5,416 nucleotides of DNA from an uncultured Bacteroidota bacterium (GCA_903881065.1 CAIRRW010000488.1:1-5416); one strand, 5' to 3'. Shown: positions 1 to 5,367, counted from the first letter of the stretch. Made by a program: numbers and translations. The notes: generated by a model from the sequence alone, not told the origin.

Positions 1-253
1 AATTGATAGAAACTCCATGTTCGTTGGTACTACAGCAAATGAAGACCGTTCGAACATGAATGTTACTTTTATTATGCATAAGCTGGAATTGGAACCGGAA
101 TTTGATAAACTTACAAAAGAAGCAAATCTAAGCGGTTTGCGTGGACATCGTGATGTTGGCGGATATCGTGCTTCTTTATATAATGCACTTCCATTGGAGA
201 GTGTTAATGCTTTAGTTGAGGTAATGCAGGCATTTGAAAAGAAATTTGCGTAA
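1..253 (+). CDS. serC: Phosphoserine aminotransferase SerC, C-terminal part (5' end outside window)
   Basis: This is the carboxy-terminal 83 residues of a PLP-dependent class V aminotransferase that converts 3-phosphohydroxypyruvate and glutamate to phosphoserine and 2-oxoglutarate, the second step of cytoplasmic serine synthesis; the enzyme can also serve pyridoxine synthesis in some bacteria. The frame is open from base 2, reading I-D-R-N-S before the first internal Met at 17, so that Met is not the start. Diagnostic sequence is RSNMNVTF followed by GLRGHRDVGGYRASLYNALP. The GHR and the Arg six residues further on match the E. coli SerC substrate-phosphate-binding residues His328, Arg329 and Arg335. 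The normal protein is about 355-360 aa, so roughly three quarters of the gene lies to the left. It ends in TAA with no sign of disruption. serA is often next to serC in this phylum, but it is not on the visible downstream side. Confidence 0.95.
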   Translation, partial: IDRNSMFVGTTANEDRSNMNVTFIMHKLELEPEFDKLTKEANLSGLRGHRDVGGYRASLYNALPLESVNALVEVMQAFEKKFA

Positions 254-268
254 TCATTAACTCACTTC

Positions 269-287
269 ATTTTAATTTTATTAAAAT
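269..287 (+). terminator. Weak AT-only hairpin downstream of serC
   Basis: A perfect 8-bp inverted repeat, ATTTTAAT (269-276) and ATTAAAAT (280-287), with a 3-base loop begins 15 bases after the serC stop codon. It could end the serC transcript, but it contains no G-C pair and no clear T-run follows, so it would be a poor intrinsic terminator. A second small inverted repeat, ACTAAA (315-320) and TTTAGT (327-332), lies further downstream. In DNA this AT-rich either could be chance. Confidence 0.25.
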
Positions 288-363
288 AAACTCATCCATC
301 TACTTTTTGGGTTTACTAAACGACTTTTTAGTTATGTAGGTCATTATGAAATAGTTTATTTAA

Positions 364-371
364 TAGTTTTG
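364..371 (+). promoter_or_regulatory. Bacteroidota-type -7 box TAGTTTTG before the 127-aa gene
   Basis: TAGTTTTG matches the Bacteroidota housekeeping -7 consensus TAnnTTTG at every defined position. Transcription would begin near 376-379, giving a leader of only about a dozen bases before the ATG at 390. No TTTG or TTG is seen at the expected 19-21 bp upstream, so only half the promoter is supported. The box overlaps the alternative TTG start at 369, which argues against that start. The same octamer recurs at 5342-5349. Confidence 0.45.
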
Positions 372-389
372 TTCAATTCGAAGAAAAGG

Positions 390-773
390 ATGAAAATAAA
401 TGACAACCAACTCTATTTTACAGAAGAAGAAGGCAACTGTTTACAGTTAATTTTGGAGGATGTTAAAATAAAGTTAGAAACAACTAAACAAGAATTAATT
501 AATAGCTACCGGCTTATATTTTGCAAGGAAGATTTGTTGCATCTGGATCAGGATTTAAAGATAAGTAACAGAATGATTGATGTTGTTGATAAGATAAAAC
601 ATCGTCCGGATTATTTGTTTAAGATTCGGGATGCGAAAACTGTTTTACTAACTCTCTTGCTTTGCCCGCCTGCAACCCAACTTACTCAGGATAACCAATG
701 CCATTTTAATATGCTTAGGAAAATTGAAGCAAGACTTTTGACATTGACCAAAAGTAATAAGCTTGTTGCCTAA
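390..773 (+). CDS. Hypothetical 127-aa probably helical protein
   Basis: I do not recognise this protein. The frame can be opened from a TTG at 369, but the ATG at 390 is better because the TTG lies inside a -7 promoter box. The product begins MKINDNQLYFTEEEG and is rich in Leu, Lys, Ile, Asp and Glu. It has no signal peptide or clear membrane segment, so it is probably cytoplasmic. Heptad-like stretches at about residues 17-43 and 48-70 suggest helices, and a hydrophobic run, TVLLTLLLC (84-92), is followed by Pro-Pro. Cysteines at 17, 45, 92 and 104 do not form a recognisable metal site. The carboxy-terminal part (about 105-127) is again basic and helical. It stands alone, 136 bases after serC and 168 before the cupin gene. 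It looks like a genuine gene because its composition is protein-like throughout and a promoter-like site fits its ATG. A lineage-restricted small protein is the likeliest description, but no function can be assigned. Confidence 0.7.
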   Translation: MKINDNQLYFTEEEGNCLQLILEDVKIKLETTKQELINSYRLIFCKEDLLHLDQDLKISNRMIDVVDKIKHRPDYLFKIRDAKTVLLTLLLCPPATQLTQDNQCHFNMLRKIEARLLTLTKSNKLVA

Positions 774-844
774 TTAGAATCCATAATTTCTTTTTTCCTT
801 GCTTTAAGATTTCTATAGTCACCGTTCACGATTGTTATTTTATA

Positions 845-852
845 TATCTTTA
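845..852 (+). promoter_or_regulatory. Possible -7 box TATCTTTA upstream of the cupin gene
   Basis: TATCTTTA differs from the Bacteroidota TAnnTTTG consensus only in the last base and is the best candidate in the 168-base gap before the cupin gene. It would give a leader of about 80 bases. No -33 TTG is properly spaced; a TTG at 832-834 is too close. The rest of this gap (774-941) shows a T-rich run at 787-796 but no convincing stem before it, and no small gene. Confidence 0.2.
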
Positions 853-941
853 CAATCCAAGCCAATTCGAAATCAAAGAAAGTGGAGTAGGAGAGGCGTT
901 CAGCATAAAACTCATTTACAAATAATAAAACAGATAACAAT

Positions 942-1262
942 ATGAAATTAGTAGAATTAAAAGACACAAAAGAATTAGAACCATTTAAAGACTGCCATGT
1001 ACGATTTATTCATTCAGAGAATGTATCACTTGCTTTCTGGAAAATAAAAGCGAACGGTGTATTGCCTGACCATAGCCACATAAACGAACAAGTAAGCGTA
1101 GTAACTAAAGGAGAACTCGAACTTACCATTAATGGAGTTACAAAAAAGATACTGCCGGGAATGGTTGCAATTATTCCTTCCAATGAAAGACATTATGCAA
1201 AAGCAATTACCGACTGCGAATTAACAGACGTATTTTATCCAATGAGAGAGGATTATAAATAG
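942..1262 (+). CDS. Single-domain cupin protein, KdgF-like
   Basis: This 106-aa protein is one conserved beta-barrel cupin (Cupin_2 type), probably a cytoplasmic metal-binding protein. Motif 1 is seen as GVLPDHSHINEQ followed by a Gly at 57. The likely metal ligands are His44, His46, Gln50 (or Glu49) and, in motif 2 (LPGMVAIIPSNERH), His84. The carboxy end, DVFYPMREDYK (96-106), matches the D-V-F-x-P-x-R-x-D-Y/F ending typical of KdgF-like cupins. KdgF helps linearise unsaturated uronates from pectin or alginate breakdown. That role is not supported here: no polysaccharide lyase, uronate isomerase or kinase is in the window, and many proteins of this shape are unassigned. The ATG at 942 fits the usual family length of about 105-115 aa. 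There is no Shine-Dalgarno sequence, only an A-rich leader, as is usual in Bacteroidota. The gene appears to be alone. Confidence 0.88.
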   Translation: MKLVELKDTKELEPFKDCHVRFIHSENVSLAFWKIKANGVLPDHSHINEQVSVVTKGELELTINGVTKKILPGMVAIIPSNERHYAKAITDCELTDVFYPMREDYK

Positions 1263-1275
1263 ATAATACGATTTA

Positions 1276-1286
1276 GGTAAATTACC
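1276..1286. repeat. Short perfect dyad GGTAAATTACC
   Basis: An 11-base palindrome with five-base arms (GGTAA/TTACC) around a single central A lies 13 bases after the cupin stop codon. The spacer is too short for an RNA hairpin using all five pairs, so if it is functional it would be a protein-binding site in DNA, about 70 bases upstream of the lipoprotein -7 box. Chance is a fair alternative. Confidence 0.25.
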
Positions 1287-1338
1287 CTTTATTCGTTTTA
1301 GTTAACAGCACACCAACAATATATGATTAATAATACCG

Positions 1339-1365
1339 TTTGGTATCTGTCAACAATTATCTTTG
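1339..1365 (+). promoter_or_regulatory. Promoter of the lipoprotein gene: TTTG and perfect -7 TATCTTTG
   Basis: TATCTTTG at 1358-1365 is a perfect match to the Bacteroidota -7 element TAnnTTTG. A TTTG at 1339-1342 could be the -33 element, but the 15-base gap is shorter than the usual 19-21. The -7 box ends only four bases before the ATG at 1370, so transcription should begin at or within a few bases of that ATG. A 5-bp inverted repeat, ATACC (1333-1337) and GGTAT (1342-1346), overlaps the -33 candidate and might be an operator. Confidence 0.6.
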
Positions 1366-1369
1366 TGCA

Positions 1370-2848
1370 ATGAAAATTATAAAAGAGCTATTTCTTTTTT
1401 CACTTTTATCATTATTACTTTTATCCTCCTGTAAGAAAGACAAACTATTGACTGATACAGGGGCAAAGCTTGGATTTTCTACAGATTCAATATTATTTGA
1501 TACTGTGTTTACTACTGTTGGTTCCACTACAAAAAGTTTCAGGATATATAATCCTTACAAACAACCAATGACCATTTCGAAAATATCTCTTGGAGGAGGT
1601 AGCAGTTCACAATATCGTATTAACGTGGATGGTGTTTCGGGAACATCTATAAGCAAAACAGATATATTGGCAGGAGATAGTTTGTACGTATTTGTGCAGG
1701 TAACGGTTAACCCTACTTCAGCGCTATCTCCAATGTTAATTAAGGATTCTATATTATTTGAGACTAATGGAAACCTTCAATATGTAAACCTTACAGCAAT
1801 CGGACGAAATGTGTATTTACAGAAACCTGACCATTTCCCTACCAACGGATTGCCTCCATATTCTATCATTACATGCAACGCTACATGGACAAATGACAAG
1901 CCACATTTAATTTTCGGGTACGCAGTAGTTGATTCGGCATGTACACTAACCATGTTGCCGGGTACACAGGTTTACCTAAATAAATATGCTGTCTTATGGG
2001 TGTATAAAGATGGCTCCTTGCAGGTAAAAGGTTCATATGGTAACGAAGTGATTTTTCAAGGAGCTCGTCTGGAGCCTGAATATAGAGAGATTCCCGGACA
2101 GTGGGGTAAAATTTGGTTGATGAAAGGAAGTATCAACAATATTATTGATTGGGCAAAAATAAAAAATGGTGCAATAGGTATTCAGGCAGAAGCACCTGAT
2201 GCAACAGGTAGTTTGCCGTTTCTTCAACTCACCAATACAACTATTACAAATATGGAAGCTGCCGCAGTTTATGCTATTGATGGGCATATAAGAAGCTATA
2301 ATTGTGTTTTTGCCAACTGTGGGCAGTATGTTGCTGCTCTTACTCAAGGAGGTTCCTATACTTTTCAGCAATGTACCTTTGCCGATTATTGGAACAGTAA
2401 TCCTAATGATGCTGCAGGAGGCAGCAGCAGCGGTACCCGCAGTACTCCTTTATTGGTTTTGAATAACTTTAATATTGATAATAATAATGTAGAAACGGTT
2501 ACAAATATTGATACTGCTTATTTTGCCAACTGTATTATCCATGGTGAACTTGCAGATGAAATTTCACTTGATTCAACAACTGATGTAACGGGTTATCACA
2601 TGAAATATTTGTTCGATTATTCATTACTAAAAACTTCTACGGTTAATACTGGTAGTCCTGCGCATTTTAAATCTGTTTATATAAATAATGACCCTGGATT
2701 TAAAGATCCAAGCACTAATAATTATAATTTGAATGCAACTACATTTTGTTATCAAAAGGGAAACCCGCTCATCTATATTCCTCTTGATTTGAATTCAACA
2801 TTTAGAGGTTCTCCATCCGATTTAGGTGCATATCAACGTAATCCATAG
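1370..2848 (+). CDS. Lipoprotein with predicted right-handed beta-helix and DLGAY-type end
   Basis: The start is ATG 1370: it gives a textbook signal peptide (MKIIKE, hydrophobic run, LLSSC), whereas the GTG at 1340 would add residues encoded by the promoter. Cys21 is the predicted lipidated residue, followed by KKDK, so the mature 472-aa protein should be anchored in a membrane, probably the outer one. Residues about 34-145 form a beta-rich amino-terminal domain with the phylum-typical LGFSTDSILFDTVFTTVG stretch and an 'IYNPYKQPMTISKISL' strand pattern resembling Ig-like choice-of-anchor domains. From about 160 onwards the sequence becomes beta-helix-like: LPGTQVYLNKYAVLWV, then GSLQVKG, EVIFQGARLEPEY, GQWGKIWL and repeated N/C-containing turns (TNTTITNMEAAAVY, NCVFANCGQ, QQCTFADYW, ANCIIHG). 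It ends with DPGFKDPSTNNYNL and SPSDLGAYQ. Beta-helix proteins often bind or cut polysaccharides, but I see no catalytic motif, so a binding or structural surface role is equally possible. No SusC/SusD pair is adjacent. Confidence 0.88.
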   Translation: MKIIKELFLFSLLSLLLLSSCKKDKLLTDTGAKLGFSTDSILFDTVFTTVGSTTKSFRIYNPYKQPMTISKISLGGGSSSQYRINVDGVSGTSISKTDILAGDSLYVFVQVTVNPTSALSPMLIKDSILFETNGNLQYVNLTAIGRNVYLQKPDHFPTNGLPPYSIITCNATWTNDKPHLIFGYAVVDSACTLTMLPGTQVYLNKYAVLWVYKDGSLQVKGSYGNEVIFQGARLEPEYREIPGQWGKIWLMKGSINNIIDWAKIKNGAIGIQAEAPDATGSLPFLQLTNTTITNMEAAAVYAIDGHIRSYNCVFANCGQYVAALTQGGSYTFQQCTFADYWNSNPNDAAGGSSSGTRSTPLLVLNNFNIDNNNVETVTNIDTAYFANCIIHGELADEISLDSTTDVTGYHMKYLFDYSLLKTSTVNTGSPAHFKSVYINNDPGFKDPSTNNYNLNATTFCYQKGNPLIYIPLDLNSTFRGSPSDLGAYQRNP

Positions 2849-2889
2849 ATTTTAAAAGGAAGTTCAGTTTACTTCTTTCCTAAAAAATC
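2848..2889 (+). terminator. Imperfect inverted repeat after the lipoprotein gene
   Basis: Starting at the last base of the stop codon, an 8-bp stem with one G-U pair can form between AAGGAAGT (2856-2863) and ACTTCTTT (2871-2878), with loop TCAGTTT. An alternative outer pairing joins GATTTT (2848-2853) with AAAATC (2884-2889) and AGGA (2857-2860) with TCCT (2878-2881). The + strand has A residues, not T, after the stem, so it is not a classical intrinsic terminator for the lipoprotein mRNA. It may only protect the 3' end or act together with the neighbouring repeat. Confidence 0.35.
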
Positions 2890-2938
2890 AGATAAGGAAA
2901 TGTTAAGAGTAGTATTAATAAATGCTATTAATTCCTTA
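2882..2938 (-). terminator. Candidate intrinsic terminator of the PaaE-like reductase gene
   Basis: Downstream of the reductase on its own strand, a perfect 7-bp outer stem pairs TTCCTTA with TAAGGAA (+ strand TAAGGAA 2893-2899 and TTCCTTA 2932-2938). Inside it, a perfect 7-bp stem pairs ATTAATA (2914-2920) with TATTAAT (2926-2932) around a 5-base loop; the two share base 2932. The - strand then reads TCTGA followed by six T (2887-2882). The stem is AT-rich and has a 14-base one-sided bulge, but its placement just after the TAA-TAA double stop is right. Confidence 0.42.
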
Positions 2939-2943
2939 ATTTA

Positions 2944-4014
2944 TTATAATCCTTTATCGTAATTAACCACCACATTTGGCGTAGTAGGGCGGCTTTGGCA
3001 GGTAAGTATATAACCTTGTTTTACTTCCGAAGCGGATAAAGCATAATTCACACGCATTTCCACTTTACCTTCCTGTAATAATGCACGGCAAGTACAGCAG
3101 GATCCACCTTGACAAGCGTAAGGAGGATCTAATCCTAAGCGGATTGCAGCTTCCAAAATAGATTCTTCAGCCAATAATTTTACTTTATGCTCATCACCAT
3201 CAATAATAATTGTTGCCGATGCTCCAGCAACTTCGTCAACGGAAGGTTTAACTTCTTCTTTATTAACGGGCGCTGTAAAATATTCGATATGAACCTGTGC
3301 TTCGTTTACTTTTAGATCCTTCAACGCATCTACCACATTCTCCATCATCGGCCCAGGTCCGCATATAAAATATTCATTGTTTGCATGCAAACCAATATAG
3401 CTTTTTATCAGTTCGATGTCTTTTTCCTTGCTCATCAGCCCTTGTAGTAGGGGAGGATGATTGGCAGGCGGTATATTTAAAATATGTACAACATTTAATC
3501 TATCGGAATTAGCAATAGCAAGTTGTTCTATTTGTTTTAGAAAAATAATTGACGATTCATCATTGTTACCATAAAACAAAACAACACGGCTTTGAGGTTC
3601 TGCCTTTAAAACTGTTTTCAAAATAGAAAACATGGGAGTGATACCACTTCCGCCCGCAAAAAGAACATAATGTTTTTTGTTCGCTGCGTTCATCTCTGTA
3701 TGGAAATTACCCATAGGAACCATTACCTCCAGCACATCACCGGGTCTTACTGTGTCATTTATATAGGTAGAAACTCTGCCATCTTTTACCTTTTTAATTG
3801 CAACACGCAATTCGTTTTCCTCAATTGGGCTGCTGCATATGGAATAGGAACGTCGCAATTCCTCGCCTTTTACATTTAATTTCAAGGTAAGATATTGCCC
3901 TTGTTTATATTTATATTCTTGTTTTAAAGCGGCAGGTACTTCAAAAGCTACAGAAACAGCATCAGCTGTTTCGCGCACTACATCAATTACTTTTAACGAA
4001 TGAAATTTAGACAT
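2944..4014 (-). CDS. PaaE-like NAD(P)H oxidoreductase: FAD domain plus plant-type 2Fe-2S ferredoxin domain
   Basis: This 356-aa cytoplasmic electron-transfer protein takes electrons from NAD(P)H through FAD to a 2Fe-2S centre and on to a partner enzyme. Domains in order: an FAD-binding barrel (about 3-105) with RRSYSICSSP, whose Arg55-x-Tyr-Ser contacts flavin; a nucleotide-binding domain (about 113-235) with AGGSGITPMFSIL (120-132) and YFICGPGPMM (215-224); and a ferredoxin domain (about 265-350) with ligands Cys301, Cys306, Cys309 and Cys339 in the C-x4-C-x2-C...C plant-type arrangement, all intact. Order, length and the MSKFHSLKV start match PaaE, the reductase of phenylacetyl-CoA epoxidase, but paaABCD are absent here, so another oxygenase, hydroxylase or desaturase could be the partner. 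An ATG at 4074 would add 20 residues encoded by the promoter and leader; ATG 4014 is preferred because a Shine-Dalgarno site and a well-spaced promoter lie in front of it. The gene ends in tandem stops TAATAA. It converges on the lipoprotein gene and diverges from the acyltransferase gene. Confidence 0.93.
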   Translation of the reverse strand: MSKFHSLKVIDVVRETADAVSVAFEVPAALKQEYKYKQGQYLTLKLNVKGEELRRSYSICSSPIEENELRVAIKKVKDGRVSTYINDTVRPGDVLEVMVPMGNFHTEMNAANKKHYVLFAGGSGITPMFSILKTVLKAEPQSRVVLFYGNNDESSIIFLKQIEQLAIANSDRLNVVHILNIPPANHPPLLQGLMSKEKDIELIKSYIGLHANNEYFICGPGPMMENVVDALKDLKVNEAQVHIEYFTAPVNKEEVKPSVDEVAGASATIIIDGDEHKVKLLAEESILEAAIRLGLDPPYACQGGSCCTCRALLQEGKVEMRVNYALSASEVKQGYILTCQSRPTTPNVVVNYDKGL

Positions 4015-4026
4015 ATTATTTTTGTT

Positions 4027-4032
4027 CTCCTT
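4027..4032 (-). promoter_or_regulatory. Shine-Dalgarno sequence AAGGAG of the reductase gene
   Basis: On the - strand AAGGAG lies 12 bases before the ATG at 4014. Spacing is longer than the ideal 5-9, but this is the strongest ribosome-binding site in the window, and it decides for the 4014 start over the upstream ATG at 4074, which lies upstream of the likely transcription start. Most other genes here have no such motif. Confidence 0.5.
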
Positions 4033-4044
4033 ATTTTGGAGGTG

Positions 4045-4074
4045 CGAATTTACGATTAATATAGAAAACGGCAA
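4045..4074 (-). promoter_or_regulatory. Promoter of the PaaE-like reductase gene
   Basis: Reading the - strand, TTG (4074-4072) is followed after exactly 19 bases by TAAATTCG (4052-4045), one mismatch from the Bacteroidota -7 consensus TAnnTTTG. Element identity and spacing both fit. Transcription would start near 4038-4041, giving a leader of about 25 bases that includes the AAGGAG site. Confidence 0.6.
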
Positions 4075-4078
4075 CCGA

Positions 4079-4110
4079 TTGCATTACAAAGAGAAAAAGT
4101 AATAAATTGC
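4079..4110 (+). promoter_or_regulatory. Weak divergent promoter candidate for the acyltransferase gene
   Basis: TTG at 4079-4081 is followed after 21 bases by TAAATTGC at 4103-4110, which keeps the TA and part of the TTTG of the -7 consensus. The -7 box overlaps the alternative TTG start codon at 4107 and lies 20 bases before the ATG at 4131. Its TTG is only four bases from the opposing -33 of the reductase promoter. Confidence 0.35.
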
Positions 4111-4130
4111 GCTCCGTTATTAGTAGATAC

Positions 4131-5273
4131 ATGAAACAATCGGATAAAGTATTTTTTCCAAACCTCGATGGATTGCGCTTCTTCGCTTTCTTTGCTGTGT
4201 TTGTTAATCATGCGGTGGTGAGTTTGGGTTTCAACAGTAATAACAAAACCTATATTTATGTTAAAGAAAACCTGCTGAAGAATGGAGATTTGGGAGTGAG
4301 TTTCTTTTTTGTATTAAGCGGGTTTCTCATCACTTATTTATTGCTGAAAGAAAAAGAAACGAATGGAAAGATAAACATCAAAAACTTTTATATAAGGCGA
4401 ATACTGCGGATATGGCCAGTTTACTTTCTAGTGGTGGCGTTATGTCTGCTGGTAATGCCTAAATTCTATAATCATATTCCCGGTAATTTTCCGATAGGAG
4501 TTACTGCCAACATCGTTAATCCATGGCTATATCTGGGCTTTGCAGGCAACTTCGATTATCTGATAAATGGAATTAGCAATGTGCTAATCGGTGTATTATG
4601 GTCAGTATCTGTGGAGGAACAATTTTATTTATTCTGGTGCCCTGTAATAGCTTTTATTCCAAGAAAATATCTGTTTCCCACCTTCCTTCTTGTTATCAGC
4701 AGTTCAATAGCGTTCCGTTATTTTTATGCCAAAGGAAGTGGAATGGTAATAAAGTTTCATTCCTTATCATCCATGTCCGATTTAGCTATAGGAGCTGTAA
4801 TCGCATACTTATCTACAATAGAAAATGTTATGCATCGCTTTAAAAGAATTCCAACATATCTCATTGTTTTTATTTATTTAGTGGGGTTTGCTATTTTGCC
4901 ATTGCGATTAATAACCTGGAAATTAGGCATACATTATGTGCTTGCCTCTTCCTTTATGCCTGTTGTATTGGCTATCTTCTTTGCTTTTATTATTCTGGAA
5001 CAAAACTATGCCGAGCATTCTTTTTATAAAATAAGCAGATGGAATTTTATTTCTTCTCTAGGGAAATATACCTACGGAATGTATTGCTACCACATGATTG
5101 TTTTCTTCGGAGTATTATTTGTACTGCATTATAGCGGAGCAAATATATTTGGAATGGGCACAGCAGGATTTCTTTGTATACTAGTTACATCGTTGTTTTC
5201 CACTATTCTATTATCTACCTTAAGCTATCATTATTTAGAGCGTTTCTTCCTTAAATTAAAAGATAAATTTTAA
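4131..5273 (+). CDS. Acyltransferase-3 family integral membrane protein (OafA/YrhL type)
   Basis: This 380-aa polytopic inner-membrane protein belongs to the acyltransferase 3 family, which moves acetyl or other acyl groups from the cytoplasm onto surface or secreted sugars such as O-antigen, capsule, exopolysaccharide or peptidoglycan. Visible family signatures are FPNLDGLRFFAFFAVFVNH, giving the conserved Arg16-x10-His27 pair; GDLGVSFFFVLSGFLITYLL (52-71); FYIRRILRIWPVYF (86-99); LWSVSVEEQFYLFW (156-169); and LGKYTYGMYCYH ending at His321. About ten hydrophobic segments are evident. There is no carboxy-terminal SGNH hydrolase domain, so it is the stand-alone form of usual length. The start is ATG 4131; the in-frame TTG at 4107 would only add residues over a probable promoter. 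No glycosyltransferase or polysaccharide cluster is visible in the window, so the acceptor is unknown. It is transcribed divergently from the reductase gene, without an obvious functional link. Confidence 0.93.
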   Translation: MKQSDKVFFPNLDGLRFFAFFAVFVNHAVVSLGFNSNNKTYIYVKENLLKNGDLGVSFFFVLSGFLITYLLLKEKETNGKINIKNFYIRRILRIWPVYFLVVALCLLVMPKFYNHIPGNFPIGVTANIVNPWLYLGFAGNFDYLINGISNVLIGVLWSVSVEEQFYLFWCPVIAFIPRKYLFPTFLLVISSSIAFRYFYAKGSGMVIKFHSLSSMSDLAIGAVIAYLSTIENVMHRFKRIPTYLIVFIYLVGFAILPLRLITWKLGIHYVLASSFMPVVLAIFFAFIILEQNYAEHSFYKISRWNFISSLGKYTYGMYCYHMIVFFGVLFVLHYSGANIFGMGTAGFLCILVTSLFSTILLSTLSYHYLERFFLKLKDKF

Positions 5274-5275
5274 GG
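5249..5275 (+). terminator. Bulged hairpin overlapping the acyltransferase stop codon
   Basis: CCTTAAATT (5249-5257) pairs with AATTTTAAGG (5266-5275) apart from one bulged T, with an 8-base loop between them. The TAA stop (5271-5273) is inside the right arm. Only a short GTTTAG follows, so as an intrinsic terminator it is weak, but its place at the end of the gene is suggestive. Confidence 0.33.
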
Positions 5276-5337
5276 TTTAGTAAATAGATTCCTGCCTTTT
5301 TCAAACTGACTAAAATCATCTTTTCTTTGCCTAATGT

Positions 5338-5367
5338 ATTATAGTTTTGATGTTGCAAATTATAGTT
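5338..5367 (+). repeat. Direct repeat ATTATAGTT, two copies 21 bp apart
   Basis: The nonamer ATTATAGTT occurs at 5338-5346 and again at 5359-5367. The period of 21 bases is about two turns of the helix, as expected for a pair of sites on one DNA face. The first copy overlaps the -7-like box, so a repressor site is conceivable. In sequence this AT-rich a chance repeat is quite possible. Confidence 0.3.
5342..5349 (+). promoter_or_regulatory. Possible -7 box TAGTTTTG for a gene beyond the window
   Basis: TAGTTTTG is a full match to TAnnTTTG and identical to the box at 364-371. A TTTG at 5326-5329 is only 12 bases upstream, too close for a normal -33. No coding frame begins within the remaining bases, so the box would serve a gene to the right or be chance. 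Apart from this and the repeat at 5338-5367, the tail from 5274 to 5416 holds nothing I can identify. Confidence 0.28.

Noticed and set aside
770..967. A 65-codon open frame on the - strand across the gap before the cupin gene
   Set aside because: It overlaps the first codons of the well-supported cupin gene head-on, has an aromatic-rich composition typical of reversed AT-rich DNA, and shows no recognisable domain.
2033..2371. A 112-codon open frame on the - strand inside the lipoprotein gene
   Set aside because: It lies entirely antisense to a strong coding gene and its Ser/Cys/Ile-rich translation mirrors the repeated beta-helix codons.
2421..2431. A short GCA/CAG run, as a possible microsatellite or phase-variable tract
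   Set aside because: It has only three and a half triplet units, is in frame as part of a Gly/Ser-rich loop, and a change in unit number would not shift the reading frame.
3670..3879. A + strand open frame inside the reductase gene
   Set aside because: It is antisense to conserved FAD and NAD-binding motifs and has no family resemblance of its own.
4015..4074. A 20-residue amino-terminal extension of the reductase from the ATG at 4074
   Set aside because: The segment contains the -7 box and the Shine-Dalgarno site, and its residues do not resemble the family; the protein starts normally with MSKFHSLKV at 4014.
4598..4843. A second + strand frame inside the acyltransferase gene
   Set aside because: It is an out-of-frame reading of conserved membrane segments; the main frame carries all family motifs without interruption.
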